From the NCBI GenBank assembly GCA_002482725.1, contig DLGO01000078.1, forward strand, positions 1 to 28,442: a stretch of 28,442 nucleotides of DNA, given 5' to 3'. Below, in pieces: positions 1 through 7,092 of this stretch (its first letter is position 1; each line of letters begins with the position of its first letter). The position numbers and the translations under genes are program-made. Source of the stretch: Bacteroidetes bacterium UBA7692 (lineage in GTDB: Bacteria; Bacteroidota; Bacteroidia; Chitinophagales; LD1). The notes under the pieces are model-generated. The model was not told where the DNA came from. It saw nothing but the letters and a program-made list of their open reading frames with translations, and did no database searches.

Positions 1-10
1 TCACATCCGA

Positions 11-285
11 CGTAGGCAGTAGCCCATAGGTGTTCGAAACATGAACCCCGCTCAAACCAACGGCCAGTCTTGTGTCTACAAATCCGTATGGTGTATTTGT
101 AGGGACGAAATATCTTTCGTCCTTGCAGACAAGTAGGCCAAACTAAATCTCTCGTCTCTTCTTGTTATTGCAACTTCGCAGAAGTTTAAGGTTTGTAGTC
201 CGCAACACGTGCCGTGTTTATTGCTACCTGATAGCAAGGCATTGCTTCCTCCAAGGTTTCGAACACCTATGGGCAGTAGCCTACG
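11..285. repeat. Palindrome-rich element bounded by 30-bp inverted repeats
   Basis: The 30 bases at 11-40 and the reverse complement of 256-285 match except for a 5-base core. Inside lie at least five perfect short hairpins: 76-83 with 95-102, 103-110 with 115-122, 172-177 with 181-186, 204-209 with 213-218, and 221-226 with 232-237. GGCC at 62-65 and 136-139, together with 69-73 and 129-133, could close the first two into a branched structure. No transposase and no clear target-site duplication are visible, so a non-autonomous mobile element (MITE- or REP-like) or a structured RNA both fit. The 85-codon minus-strand frame across it is explained by the palindromes, not by coding. Confidence 0.6.
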
Positions 286-370
286 CTGAGGAATAGACAC
301 CAACCGCGGCGGAGCCGGCGAATACAGGGTCAATAGTGACCGGGAATGTTCTTTGAAATGATGGGTGAGG

Positions 371-533
371 GTGCCATGCGGGGTGAGCGTGGCGAACGGG
401 CCAGACGCGAGGGATAGGAGCGGCTAGCCCGGAGTGGAGCGCAGCGGAATGAGGACTAATAGCGGAAATCGAAGATTCATGAACTCACGTAAAAATTATA
501 TTTGTGAATATAGCCCGACCCGAAGGGGGGCGC
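371..533. other. GC-rich structured noncoding stretch
   Basis: This stretch is richer in G and C than its surroundings and has no convincing reading frame. A 7-bp stem with one G-T pair is formed by 373-379 and 387-393. The purine-rich block at about 408-470 leads into an AT-rich insert (about 471-510), followed by a CCCGACCCGAAGGG block near 513-527. A TATATTTG box lies at 497-504. It has the look of a dispersed noncoding repeat or small RNA, but neither can be shown from one copy. Confidence 0.3.
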
Positions 534-571
534 CATAATTGCATTAGGTTCTATCTAACTTCCACAACGCA

Positions 572-599
572 AAAGCGCCCCGATAAATCAGGGCGCTTT
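572..599 (-). terminator. Rho-independent terminator of the lipoprotein gene
   Basis: AAAGCGCCC and GGGCGCTTT pair around a loop of about 10 nt. Read on the minus strand the stem is followed by a short T run, and it sits 22 bases after the stop codon of the lipoprotein gene that ends at 622. Confidence 0.8.
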
Positions 600-621
600 G
601 TATATATAGAACTATGTGAGA

Positions 622-1401
622 CTATAGAGCGGTGTAGTGGTAGGTAGTACGGTTGGTGCTGCCATTCACTGTTGAAGTTATTTCCGATGGCAAACCATTG
701 CTGCCGTAGGTGTAACTGGCTGTTATCGGGAAGGTGCCTGTTACATTACCGTTGCTGGTGTTGTAGTCGGTCTGCTTCATGCTGGTAAAGTTGTTGGTCG
801 ATGCCATCATGAATATCAGCAAGTTAAACTGGTCGGGGAAGCAATCTTTGATCACGTTCCTTACAGGGTTTGTTTTGCTGTCGAATGCAAGGAACTCATA
901 CAGGCGTTTGTCCCTGAAGGTGCTCAATACTTTCTCCTGCTCTTTTACCGTATTCAGGTTGCCACCGCTGTAGGTGAACTCGAATATAGCATCGGAAGCA
1001 CCAATGCCCTGGGCATCGATAGTAGCAGAGTTAATGGTATTGTCGCCGTTGTAGGCAAACACCGTAGACCTTGTTTTGTCGTTGTTGTTGTCGTAGTTGT
1101 CTACCCTCGAGAACCGGCCATTGCCATCGTAGAAGAAGGAGTCAACCGATACCGTACCGCTTTGGGTTTGCGTACGGCGAACGATTTTTCCACCGGAGTA
1201 GAAGATATCAAAAACCACATCGTTGGTAGATATCCGGGATGGCTTGTTATCGCTGTTGTAGGTAATCTGCATCAGGTTTTTGCCTGTGGTATCGGTAAGC
1301 GATGAAATGTACTGTCCGTCAGCATCATTTTCTTTTTTGCAACTGGTAACCAGTGTGCTCATAGTAGCTGCAAAAAGTAATCCTGCAAGTATCTTTTTCA
1401 T
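622..1401 (-). CDS. Exported lipoprotein with YD-repeat-like beta-strand pattern
   Basis: This 259-residue protein starts with a lipoprotein signal peptide; the lipobox LVTSC places the lipidated Cys at about residue 21. CKKEN with further acidic residues follows the Cys, a pattern compatible with surface export signals known in Bacteroidota lipoproteins. The mature part repeats short Y-x-(S/D)-(D/G)-(N/G) segments (YNSDNKP, YSGGK, YDGNGR, YNGDN, YSGGN, YGSNGLP), as in YD/RHS-like and DUF4595-type lipoproteins of this phylum. The repeats suggest an extended beta structure without a visible active site. It is monocistronic, has its own terminator, and a perfect dyad lies in its leader (1430-1460). 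Substrate or partner cannot be read from the sequence. Confidence 0.8.
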   Translation of the reverse strand: MKKILAGLLFAATMSTLVTSCKKENDADGQYISSLTDTTGKNLMQITYNSDNKPSRISTNDVVFDIFYSGGKIVRRTQTQSGTVSVDSFFYDGNGRFSRVDNYDNNNDKTRSTVFAYNGDNTINSATIDAQGIGASDAIFEFTYSGGNLNTVKEQEKVLSTFRDKRLYEFLAFDSKTNPVRNVIKDCFPDQFNLLIFMMASTNNFTSMKQTDYNTSNGNVTGTFPITASYTYGSNGLPSEITSTVNGSTNRTTYHYTAL

Positions 1402-1429
1402 AATAAAAACTGTTTAGTTAGGAGAATGA

Positions 1430-1460
1430 GACATAGTGCGACCATCAGAAGCACTATGTC
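1430..1460. promoter_or_regulatory. Perfect 10-bp inverted repeat upstream of the lipoprotein gene
   Basis: GACATAGTGC at 1430-1439 is matched by GCACTATGTC at 1451-1460 around an 11-base spacer. It begins 29 bases upstream of the lipoprotein start codon and could be an operator for a dimeric regulator or a 5'-UTR hairpin. No T run follows in the direction of that gene, so it is not a simple terminator. Confidence 0.5.
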
Positions 1461-1633
1461 CTAAGCAGTCAAGCAATATGGCCACTTAAGCTATCGCTAA
1501 AAATCGCATGCCAATTCATTTTTCAGTATTGCGGTGGGGAATAGATGGGAATATTTAGCAACAAAAGCAGGCTGCGGATGGGCTAATTGGGGCTTAAAAC
1601 ATATTAAAAACAGCGCATAGTGTGAGTCTTTTT

Positions 1634-1641
1634 TATTTTTG
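1634..1641 (+). promoter_or_regulatory. Bacteroidota -7 element of serA
   Basis: TATTTTTG matches the TAnnTTTG consensus. Transcription from it would start near 1646-1648, downstream of the GTG at 1641. This excludes the longest possible reading frame and supports the ATG at 1689, with a leader of about 40 nt. No clear -33 element was seen. Confidence 0.55.
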
Positions 1642-1688
1642 TGCTTTCTAAAAAATACCGACCCCGGCTCCGCGAACAAGCAACAGAT

Positions 1689-2924
1689 ATGAAACAGGTA
1701 AACACCAGCTATCCTAAAGACAAGATAAACATACTGCTACTGGAAAACATAAGCGACTCGGCTGTGGAAGAAATAAAAGCAGCGGGCTATGTAAATATAA
1801 GGAAGCTGAGCGGCGCCCTGAGCGAGCAGGAACTGATAAAAGAAATAAAAGATGTGCACCTGCTGGGCATACGCTCTAAAACAATGGTGACCGAAAAGGT
1901 GATAGCAAAAGCCAATAAGCTGCTGGCCATAGGGTGCTACTGCATAGGCGTAAACCAGGTAAACCTGGCAAAGGCCACGGATGCAGGTGTGGCGGTGTTC
2001 AATGCGCCCTACTCCAACACGCGCTCGGTGGCAGAGCTGGTGATAGGATTGAGCATCATGCTTATCCGCAAAATAACCGACAAGAATAAAGCCGCCCACA
2101 ACGGTATCTGGCAAAAAGATGCAAAAGGCAGCTTTGAGCTAAGGGGCAAAACCCTGGGCATAGTAGGCTATGGCAACATAGGCTCGCAGGTAAGCATTAT
2201 GGCTGAAGCGCTGGGTATGGATGTATTGTTTTACGACACCGAAAGCAAGCTGCCACTGGGCAATGCCACTGCGGTGCGCTCGCTGAAAGAGCTGCTGCGC
2301 AAAAGCAACATAGTGACCCTGCATGTGCCAAGCGATATAGGCACGCGCAACCTGATGAACAAGGATATGCTGGCCACCATGAAAAAAGGCAGCATACTGA
2401 TAAACTATAGCCGTGGCGATGTTGTGGACCTGGATGCACTGAAGGAAGCATTGGTAAGCGGGCAGCTGAGTGGTGCTGCTATAGATGTGTTTCCCGAGGA
2501 GCCGGAAAAGAATGGAGCAAAATTTGAAACCGTGCTGCAAAACCTGCCAAATGTGATACTGACACCACACATAGGTGGCAGCACCGAGGAGGCGCAGTAT
2601 AATATAGGATTGGATGTAACATCGAAGCTGCTGAACTACCTGGAGCGTGGCTCTACCAATGGTTCGCTTACGGTACCTGCGCTGAACCTGAGCCTGCAGG
2701 CCAAAACGCACCGCATACTGCACATTCACAAAAACGTGCCGGGCGTACTGGGAGAAATAAACTCGAAGCTGTCGGCCCACAACATAAACATAGTAGGCCA
2801 ATACCTGAAAACCAATGATAACATAGGTTACGTGGTGCTGGACGTAGACACCAAGCTATCGAAAGAAGCCTCTGCCCTGCTGAAAGATGTGAAGGGTACG
2901 ATAAAGCTGAGGATGGTATATTAA
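1689..2924 (+). CDS. serA: D-3-phosphoglycerate dehydrogenase
   Basis: It catalyses the first step of serine synthesis, oxidising 3-phosphoglycerate to 3-phosphohydroxypyruvate with NAD. From the ATG at 1689 the protein has 411 residues, almost exactly the length of E. coli SerA (410). The Rossmann motif GYGNIG is at 160-165. The catalytic Arg (SRGD, about 242), Glu (EEPE, about 271) and His (TPHIGG, about 294) all fall within two residues of the E. coli positions. The C-terminal 70 residues form an ACT domain (HKNVPGVLGEIN), the serine-binding feedback domain of this short SerA type. An upstream GTG at 1641 gives 16 extra residues but lies inside the -7 box. The oxidase subunit III gene follows 57 bases later and may be cotranscribed. 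Confidence 0.95.
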   Translation: MKQVNTSYPKDKINILLLENISDSAVEEIKAAGYVNIRKLSGALSEQELIKEIKDVHLLGIRSKTMVTEKVIAKANKLLAIGCYCIGVNQVNLAKATDAGVAVFNAPYSNTRSVAELVIGLSIMLIRKITDKNKAAHNGIWQKDAKGSFELRGKTLGIVGYGNIGSQVSIMAEALGMDVLFYDTESKLPLGNATAVRSLKELLRKSNIVTLHVPSDIGTRNLMNKDMLATMKKGSILINYSRGDVVDLDALKEALVSGQLSGAAIDVFPEEPEKNGAKFETVLQNLPNVILTPHIGGSTEEAQYNIGLDVTSKLLNYLERGSTNGSLTVPALNLSLQAKTHRILHIHKNVPGVLGEINSKLSAHNINIVGQYLKTNDNIGYVVLDVDTKLSKEASALLKDVKGTIKLRMVY

Positions 2925-2981
2925 TACCTGCTGCAATACGCAACAAAATTCCATCTACTGTGTTATAAGGTACAATAAGGT

Positions 2982-3620
2982 ATGGACGGCAAAAAAGCTT
3001 TGGCGCTTAAACTCAGGTATCACCCTTTCAGGATATTCACTATCCTGATACTGATGGGTATTACCTCTGCTTTCCTTACGCTATCGGTGTCGTACTTCCT
3101 TACCACTTATGGTACGGCATTCAACAGGTTTCAGCTACCGGCCATTTTCCATGCCAACTCTATCATAATACTGGTGAGCAGCTATAGCATGCACCAAACC
3201 AGACTTGCCAACGAGCGCGATGATATGAAGGGCTACATGAATGGCCTGCTGGTAACATCAGGTTTGGGTATAGCCTTTACAGTATTTCAGGTATATGGCT
3301 GGCAGGAGCTGTTCCGCAGCGGTATAGACATGACCAACAATGTAGCAGGCGCTTATCTGTATGTAATATCGGGGCTGCACCTGGCGCACCTGGTAGTAGG
3401 CGTCGGCATACTGCTGTGGTTCCTGTACAAGGCTTACGATCATCAGGAGGATCAGGTAAAAAACCTGCTCTTCGACACAGACCCGGTAGAGAAAATGAAG
3501 GTGAGGATGCTGGGCGTGTACTGGCACTTTGTAGATATACTCTGGATATACCTGTACCTCTTCTTCCTGTTGAATATTTATGTGTTTGCCTATAGCAAGG
3601 CAACGCCTATAGGGCTGTAG
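2982..3620 (+). CDS. Cytochrome c oxidase subunit III family protein
   Basis: This 212-residue integral membrane protein has five predicted helices (about 17-41, 53-71, 86-106, 122-149 and 179-204). They carry the marks of heme-copper oxidase subunit III: HANS in helix 2, GLHLAHL in helix 4 and YWHFVDILW in helix 5. Subunit III stabilises the catalytic subunit and the proton path of terminal oxidases. The five-helix form lacks the first two helices of mitochondrial COX3, which is common in bacteria. No subunit I or II gene is nearby, so it would have to join an oxidase encoded elsewhere. Its stop codon lies two bases from the stop of the convergent Rrf2 gene. Confidence in the family is high; the oxidase type is unknown. 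Confidence 0.88.
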   Translation: MDGKKALALKLRYHPFRIFTILILMGITSAFLTLSVSYFLTTYGTAFNRFQLPAIFHANSIIILVSSYSMHQTRLANERDDMKGYMNGLLVTSGLGIAFTVFQVYGWQELFRSGIDMTNNVAGAYLYVISGLHLAHLVVGVGILLWFLYKAYDHQEDQVKNLLFDTDPVEKMKVRMLGVYWHFVDILWIYLYLFFLLNIYVFAYSKATPIGL

Positions 3621-3622
3621 GG

Positions 3623-4066
3623 CTAAGCTGCTTTTTCTTCTTTCAGCTTATTTTCCTTTTCCAGCATTTCGCCTATGGTCTTTGCTTTCAGGAACTCTAC
3701 AGATTTGTCGCGCAGCTGCTTGAAAAGGTCGCGGATAGAGCAGGTAAGCTCGTCTTCGCACTCGTCGCATGGCTCGTAGTATTTGTAGGCGGCACAGGGC
3801 ACCATGGCTATGGCTCCATCAAAGAGGCGCACTATATCGGCCAGGTTCATTTCGTGGGTTTTCTTCACCAGGAAGTAGCCTCCGCCCTTGCCCTTTTTGC
3901 TGCCCAGGTAGCCGGCATTGCGCAGCTCCAGCAGTATAGCTTCCAGAAATTTTTTGGGTATGCTTTCGCGCTCGGATATATCGCTGATAAGGGATGGAGT
4001 GTTATCCTTTTCCCTACCTAAATATAAAAGTGCCTTAATAGCATACTTGGCCTTTTTCGAAAGCAT
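3623..4066 (-). CDS. Rrf2-family transcriptional regulator with four Cys
   Basis: This 147-residue protein has an N-terminal winged helix. SDISERESIPKKFLEAIL is the recognition region, and the wing is GSKKGKGGGYFL, typical of Rrf2, IscR and CymR. The C-terminal part carries Cys at about 91, 100, 103 and 109. IscR binds a [2Fe-2S] cluster through three Cys in the same region, so an iron-sulfur or redox-sensing role is plausible, though the spacing differs. It lies 65 bases downstream of the sugar-phosphate transferase gene on the same strand, and may be read from that operon or from its own promoter in the AT-rich gap. Its target genes cannot be deduced. Confidence 0.88.
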   Translation of the reverse strand: MLSKKAKYAIKALLYLGREKDNTPSLISDISERESIPKKFLEAILLELRNAGYLGSKKGKGGGYFLVKKTHEMNLADIVRLFDGAIAMVPCAAYKYYEPCDECEDELTCSIRDLFKQLRDKSVEFLKAKTIGEMLEKENKLKEEKAA

Positions 4067-4131
4067 TGAACTGATTTCGCGCTAAGATGTAAATTTTAGA
4101 TTAAAAAGTGGTAGCGATTTAACGTTTGCTG

Positions 4132-5547
4132 TTATTTGCCCCTGCCGTAAAGCACTGTCATCACGGTGTATATGATAATCTTCATATCCAGCAGTATACT
4201 CATATTCTCTATGTAGAGTATGTCGTATTTCAGGCGCTTTACCATTTCGTCTACCGTGCTGGCATAGCCGTACTTTACCATACCCAGGGAGGTGAGGCCG
4301 GGCTTCACTTTCCATACATGCTTGTAGTACGGAGCCTGTGGCAGTATCTGGTCTACGTAGTACCTGCGCTCGGCACGCGGGCCTATCAGGCTCATGTCGC
4401 CACGCAGTATATTGATGAACTGTGGCAGCTCATCTACCCGGTACTTGCGCATAAAGCGGCCAATAGGGGTTATGCGCTTATCTTCTGCTGAAGCCAGTTG
4501 AGGGCCCATTTTTTCAGCATCGGTATACATGCTGCGGAACTTGATAATGCGGAACGGTATGCCATACTGCCCCAGGCGCTCCTGCTCATAAAACACAGGC
4601 CCTTTGGAGCTAAGCTTAATGATAGCTGCTACTACCAGCATAGGCAGGCCAAGGAATAGAAGAGCCACTAAAGACAAGGCCACATCGAACCACCGCTTGC
4701 TGATGCGCTGCCACTCGCTCAGCAGTACGGGAGGTATCTCTATAAAAGCGGTGCTGATGATATGGTTGAACTTAACCGTACCCGAAAGGATATCGAACAG
4801 GTCGGGAATGATCTTGATATAGATTTCCTTGCCTGCCAGGGTATTGATAATGTAGTTGAGGCGGTGGTGCTCGGTGCTTTCTACTGCTACTATCACTTCC
4901 TCTATTTTGTACTGCTCCACGGCTGCCTCCAGGTCTTCCAGCGAACCCAGTTTGCGTATGCTGTCGGTCAGCAGGTTTTTCTGGTTGCTGCCCAGTTCCA
5001 GGTAGCCGCAAAACCTGTAGCCCAGCACCAGGCCCCCACCCGATAGCTCTTCGTATATCTCGTTGGCCTTTTGGTCGCTGCCGATTATCAGGGTATTGAA
5101 GCCCACGGTTCCGCGCTGCAATTGTGCCTTGGCATAGAACAGCACCAGTAGCCTGCCCATAACAGTATAGCATAGCTGCGCTGAAAATATGATGGCAAGG
5201 GTAAGGTAGTAGTCGGAGTAGCGCTGTATATCATCATCCAGCAGCAGCGCAAAGAAGATAACCGTGACACCGGCCATAGATATGAAGAAGGTCTTGAGCA
5301 TTTCTATCAGGCGCGACTTACGGTATATATCGGTGTAGCAACCTGTAACATAGTACAGCAGCAGCCAGACAGCAGGTATGGCAAAAAAGCCCAGCAGCAA
5401 GGTGGTATCCGTACTCGCTATCTCAGAGTTGAACGCTACCTGCTCTATGTACATCTTCCGGAAAAAGTAAAGGGTAAGCCATGCCATAGCTGCCGCCACA
5501 TAGTCGGCAATCACATAGCCCCATATCAGCTTTTTCCGGCCCTGCAT
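4132..5547 (-). CDS. Polyprenyl-phosphate hexose-1-phosphate transferase (WcaJ/WbaP type)
   Basis: It should start an exopolysaccharide, capsule or O-antigen repeat unit by moving a sugar-1-phosphate from a nucleotide sugar to undecaprenyl phosphate in the inner membrane. The 471 residues show about four N-terminal helices (8-135), a nucleotide-binding-like middle domain (NTLIIGSDQKANEI, about 151-164), a re-entrant/TM segment (about 288-310) and the C-terminal bacterial sugar transferase domain. The latter has KFRSM (336-340), the catalytic Asp-Glu pair in VDELPQ (372-373), GDMSLIGPR and KPGLTSLG. The start ATG overlaps the stop of the upstream lipoprotein gene by one base (TAATG), implying coupled translation. 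No other polysaccharide genes are nearby, so the sugar is unknown. Confidence 0.93.
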   Translation of the reverse strand: MQGRKKLIWGYVIADYVAAAMAWLTLYFFRKMYIEQVAFNSEIASTDTTLLLGFFAIPAVWLLLYYVTGCYTDIYRKSRLIEMLKTFFISMAGVTVIFFALLLDDDIQRYSDYYLTLAIIFSAQLCYTVMGRLLVLFYAKAQLQRGTVGFNTLIIGSDQKANEIYEELSGGGLVLGYRFCGYLELGSNQKNLLTDSIRKLGSLEDLEAAVEQYKIEEVIVAVESTEHHRLNYIINTLAGKEIYIKIIPDLFDILSGTVKFNHIISTAFIEIPPVLLSEWQRISKRWFDVALSLVALLFLGLPMLVVAAIIKLSSKGPVFYEQERLGQYGIPFRIIKFRSMYTDAEKMGPQLASAEDKRITPIGRFMRKYRVDELPQFINILRGDMSLIGPRAERRYYVDQILPQAPYYKHVWKVKPGLTSLGMVKYGYASTVDEMVKRLKYDILYIENMSILLDMKIIIYTVMTVLYGRGK

Positions 5548-6380
5548 TACTTGTATATCAGTTTGATGTTATCCAGGTAAACTGTGGCATCCGTACTTCC
5601 GTTGGCTTTCACCACCTTAAAGTATATCTTGAAATTGGAGCCGCTATAAGCGCTAACAGGGTCGCTGAGGTTCAGGTACAGCTTGTTCCATTCTGTTTGC
5701 TGAAAAAGGGCAATAATAGGTAGTTCATCGCCATTTACAAGCAGCCCTATTTCCATAGAGTTGGTCGACTTATAGTCAACTTCCAGGTATACCTGTTGGC
5801 CTCCTGCCAATGTTATGGCATTGTCCATAGAGGCTATTTTTTCGGTTTCAGTGGGCGCTACGTATATCTTACCACAGCCGATACCATAGCGCACATTGGC
5901 GTCGTTTATCTTGGCCAGACCACTATACAAAAGACCTGCTGTTTCAAAGGCCTCCACATTAAAATTCAACCCATCTACATACTTAAACCGCGGCGTATAG
6001 TGAATAGTGCTCAACCTGGGCGTATCGACAGTAAGCGTATCCAGGGTATAGAAGGGATATATTTTGCGGTTATTGGATGCACCGTTTTCGCGTATACCCG
6101 CCTGAAACAGGAACTTAACCACGTTTTCCTGCAACACAGGCACCGTTATAGGAATCTGGCTGGCGCCAAGGTCATCAGAGTTGGCTTCCATCCATATATC
6201 CACTATATCGCTGGTATTGCCGCCTTGTGCAGATGTAGCCTCAAACCTTGTAGAATCTATACTGATATATATAGGATAGCCATCATTGGGCATCTTCTTA
6301 CAAGAGCTTACGCTCAACACACTTGCCAAAGCAAAAATGCCCAAAAGCAAAACCGTTCTTTGAAATATTGTTCTTATCAT
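5547..6380 (-). CDS. Uncharacterised lipoprotein coupled to a sugar-phosphate transferase
   Basis: This 277-residue protein has a signal peptide and the lipobox SVSSC (Cys at about 27) followed by KK. The body is rich in beta strands. The last 70 residues (QQVYLEVDYK, KLYLNLSD, NFKIYFKV, YLDNIKLIYK) read like a jelly-roll or carbohydrate-binding sandwich domain, but no named family is certain. It is the first gene of an operon: a promoter lies at 6439-6467, and its TAA overlaps the ATG of the transferase. That tight coupling suggests a role at the envelope in making or displaying the polysaccharide. Function is inferred from context only. Confidence 0.85.
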   Translation of the reverse strand: MIRTIFQRTVLLLGIFALASVLSVSSCKKMPNDGYPIYISIDSTRFEATSAQGGNTSDIVDIWMEANSDDLGASQIPITVPVLQENVVKFLFQAGIRENGASNNRKIYPFYTLDTLTVDTPRLSTIHYTPRFKYVDGLNFNVEAFETAGLLYSGLAKINDANVRYGIGCGKIYVAPTETEKIASMDNAITLAGGQQVYLEVDYKSTNSMEIGLLVNGDELPIIALFQQTEWNKLYLNLSDPVSAYSGSNFKIYFKVVKANGSTDATVYLDNIKLIYK

Positions 6381-6438
6381 TTAGGTGCAAATAAAAAGCA
6401 ACTACGTAATTATTAGGGATTTATTGTCGCAATACGGA

Positions 6439-6467
6439 CAAAAATATGACCAATTACGCCGCATCAA
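6439..6467 (-). promoter_or_regulatory. Promoter of the lipoprotein-sugar transferase operon
   Basis: On the minus strand TTG (6467-6465) is followed after 18 bases by TATTTTTG (6446-6439), close to the Bacteroidota -33/-7 arrangement. The start site would be near 6432, giving a leader of about 50 nt. It lies immediately beyond the stop codon of the upstream transferase gene. Confidence 0.5.
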
Positions 6468-6469
6468 GC

Positions 6470-7051
6470 CTAATCTATAACGTAGGTAACCACATTATTG
6501 GCAAAAAAGCGGTAATGCACCTCGCCTTGCCAATCGTAGCCCGGAGCTATGATGCTGCCTTGTAGCACACCTTCTGCCGCCAACTCAAAGGGCGCTATCA
6601 AAAGCTGGGTCTTTAACTCCAGCTTACGCTTAGCATATAATTTGTACATGGCCTCTTTAGCACTCCAATACAATATAAGGCGCTCCAACCTGTCCGCTTC
6701 CGGCATGTCCAGTTCCTGTGATGTAAGGAATTTAGCTGCTATGCGCTCTATTTTGGGATTCAGCCACTCTATGTCCATACCTACCTGGTGGCCCTCGCTC
6801 ACTATGGCACCGGCCAGGCCTATTGTATGCGATAGGGAAACATGCAGGGGTTTATTCTCCACTTCCGGCTTACCATCTTCATTTTTACCAATAACCAGAT
6901 GCTCCCCCCATAGCTTATCTGCAAGCCTTCTGCAGGCCGCGCTTTGGGCTTCTGCCGCGCTCAGCAATACAATATCTGAGGTCAATATATCGGCAATTCG
7001 CTCCACCCCCAGATGGATTTTTTTGCTCCCTATATTTTCCAACAGTATCAT
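6470..7051 (-). CDS. 4'-phosphopantetheinyl transferase
   Basis: It transfers the phosphopantetheine arm of CoA to a conserved serine on acyl, peptidyl or aryl carrier proteins. The 193 residues contain the three family motifs: SLSHT (about 72-76), GMDIEW with the Mg-binding Asp93 and Glu95, and YWSAKEAMYKLY (128-139). The length is between the AcpS and Sfp types, and the motifs fit the Sfp/EntD-like group. The ATG at 7051 is supported by a -7 box ending four bases upstream. It diverges from tsaE with 41 bases between start codons. No polyketide or peptide synthetase is in view, so it may serve the housekeeping carrier protein. Confidence 0.92.
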   Translation of the reverse strand: MILLENIGSKKIHLGVERIADILTSDIVLLSAAEAQSAACRRLADKLWGEHLVIGKNEDGKPEVENKPLHVSLSHTIGLAGAIVSEGHQVGMDIEWLNPKIERIAAKFLTSQELDMPEADRLERLILYWSAKEAMYKLYAKRKLELKTQLLIAPFELAAEGVLQGSIIAPGYDWQGEVHYRFFANNVVTYVID

Positions 7052-7055
7052 TCGG

Positions 7056-7063
7056 CAAACTTA
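7056..7063 (-). promoter_or_regulatory. -7 element four bases before the phosphopantetheinyl transferase ATG
   Basis: On the minus strand TAAGTTTG is followed by CCGA and then ATG. With the usual 5-7 bases between the -7 box and the start site, transcription would begin on or next to the start codon, so the mRNA is probably leaderless. Confidence 0.5.
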
Positions 7064-7092
7064 TTCAACTTTGCAGGGAATATTTAAAGGAA

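Noticed and set aside
76..333. 85-codon minus-strand reading frame
   Set aside because: It runs through the palindromic element and its end repeat; composition does not look like protein and no homology is recognised.
1641..1688. 16-residue N-terminal extension of SerA from a GTG
   Set aside because: The GTG overlaps the -7 promoter box, and the shorter protein has the normal family length.
2139..2801. 220-codon frame antisense to serA
   Set aside because: It is Tyr/His/Gln-rich, as expected from the opposite strand of a gene that uses ATA and CTG often; serA is certain.
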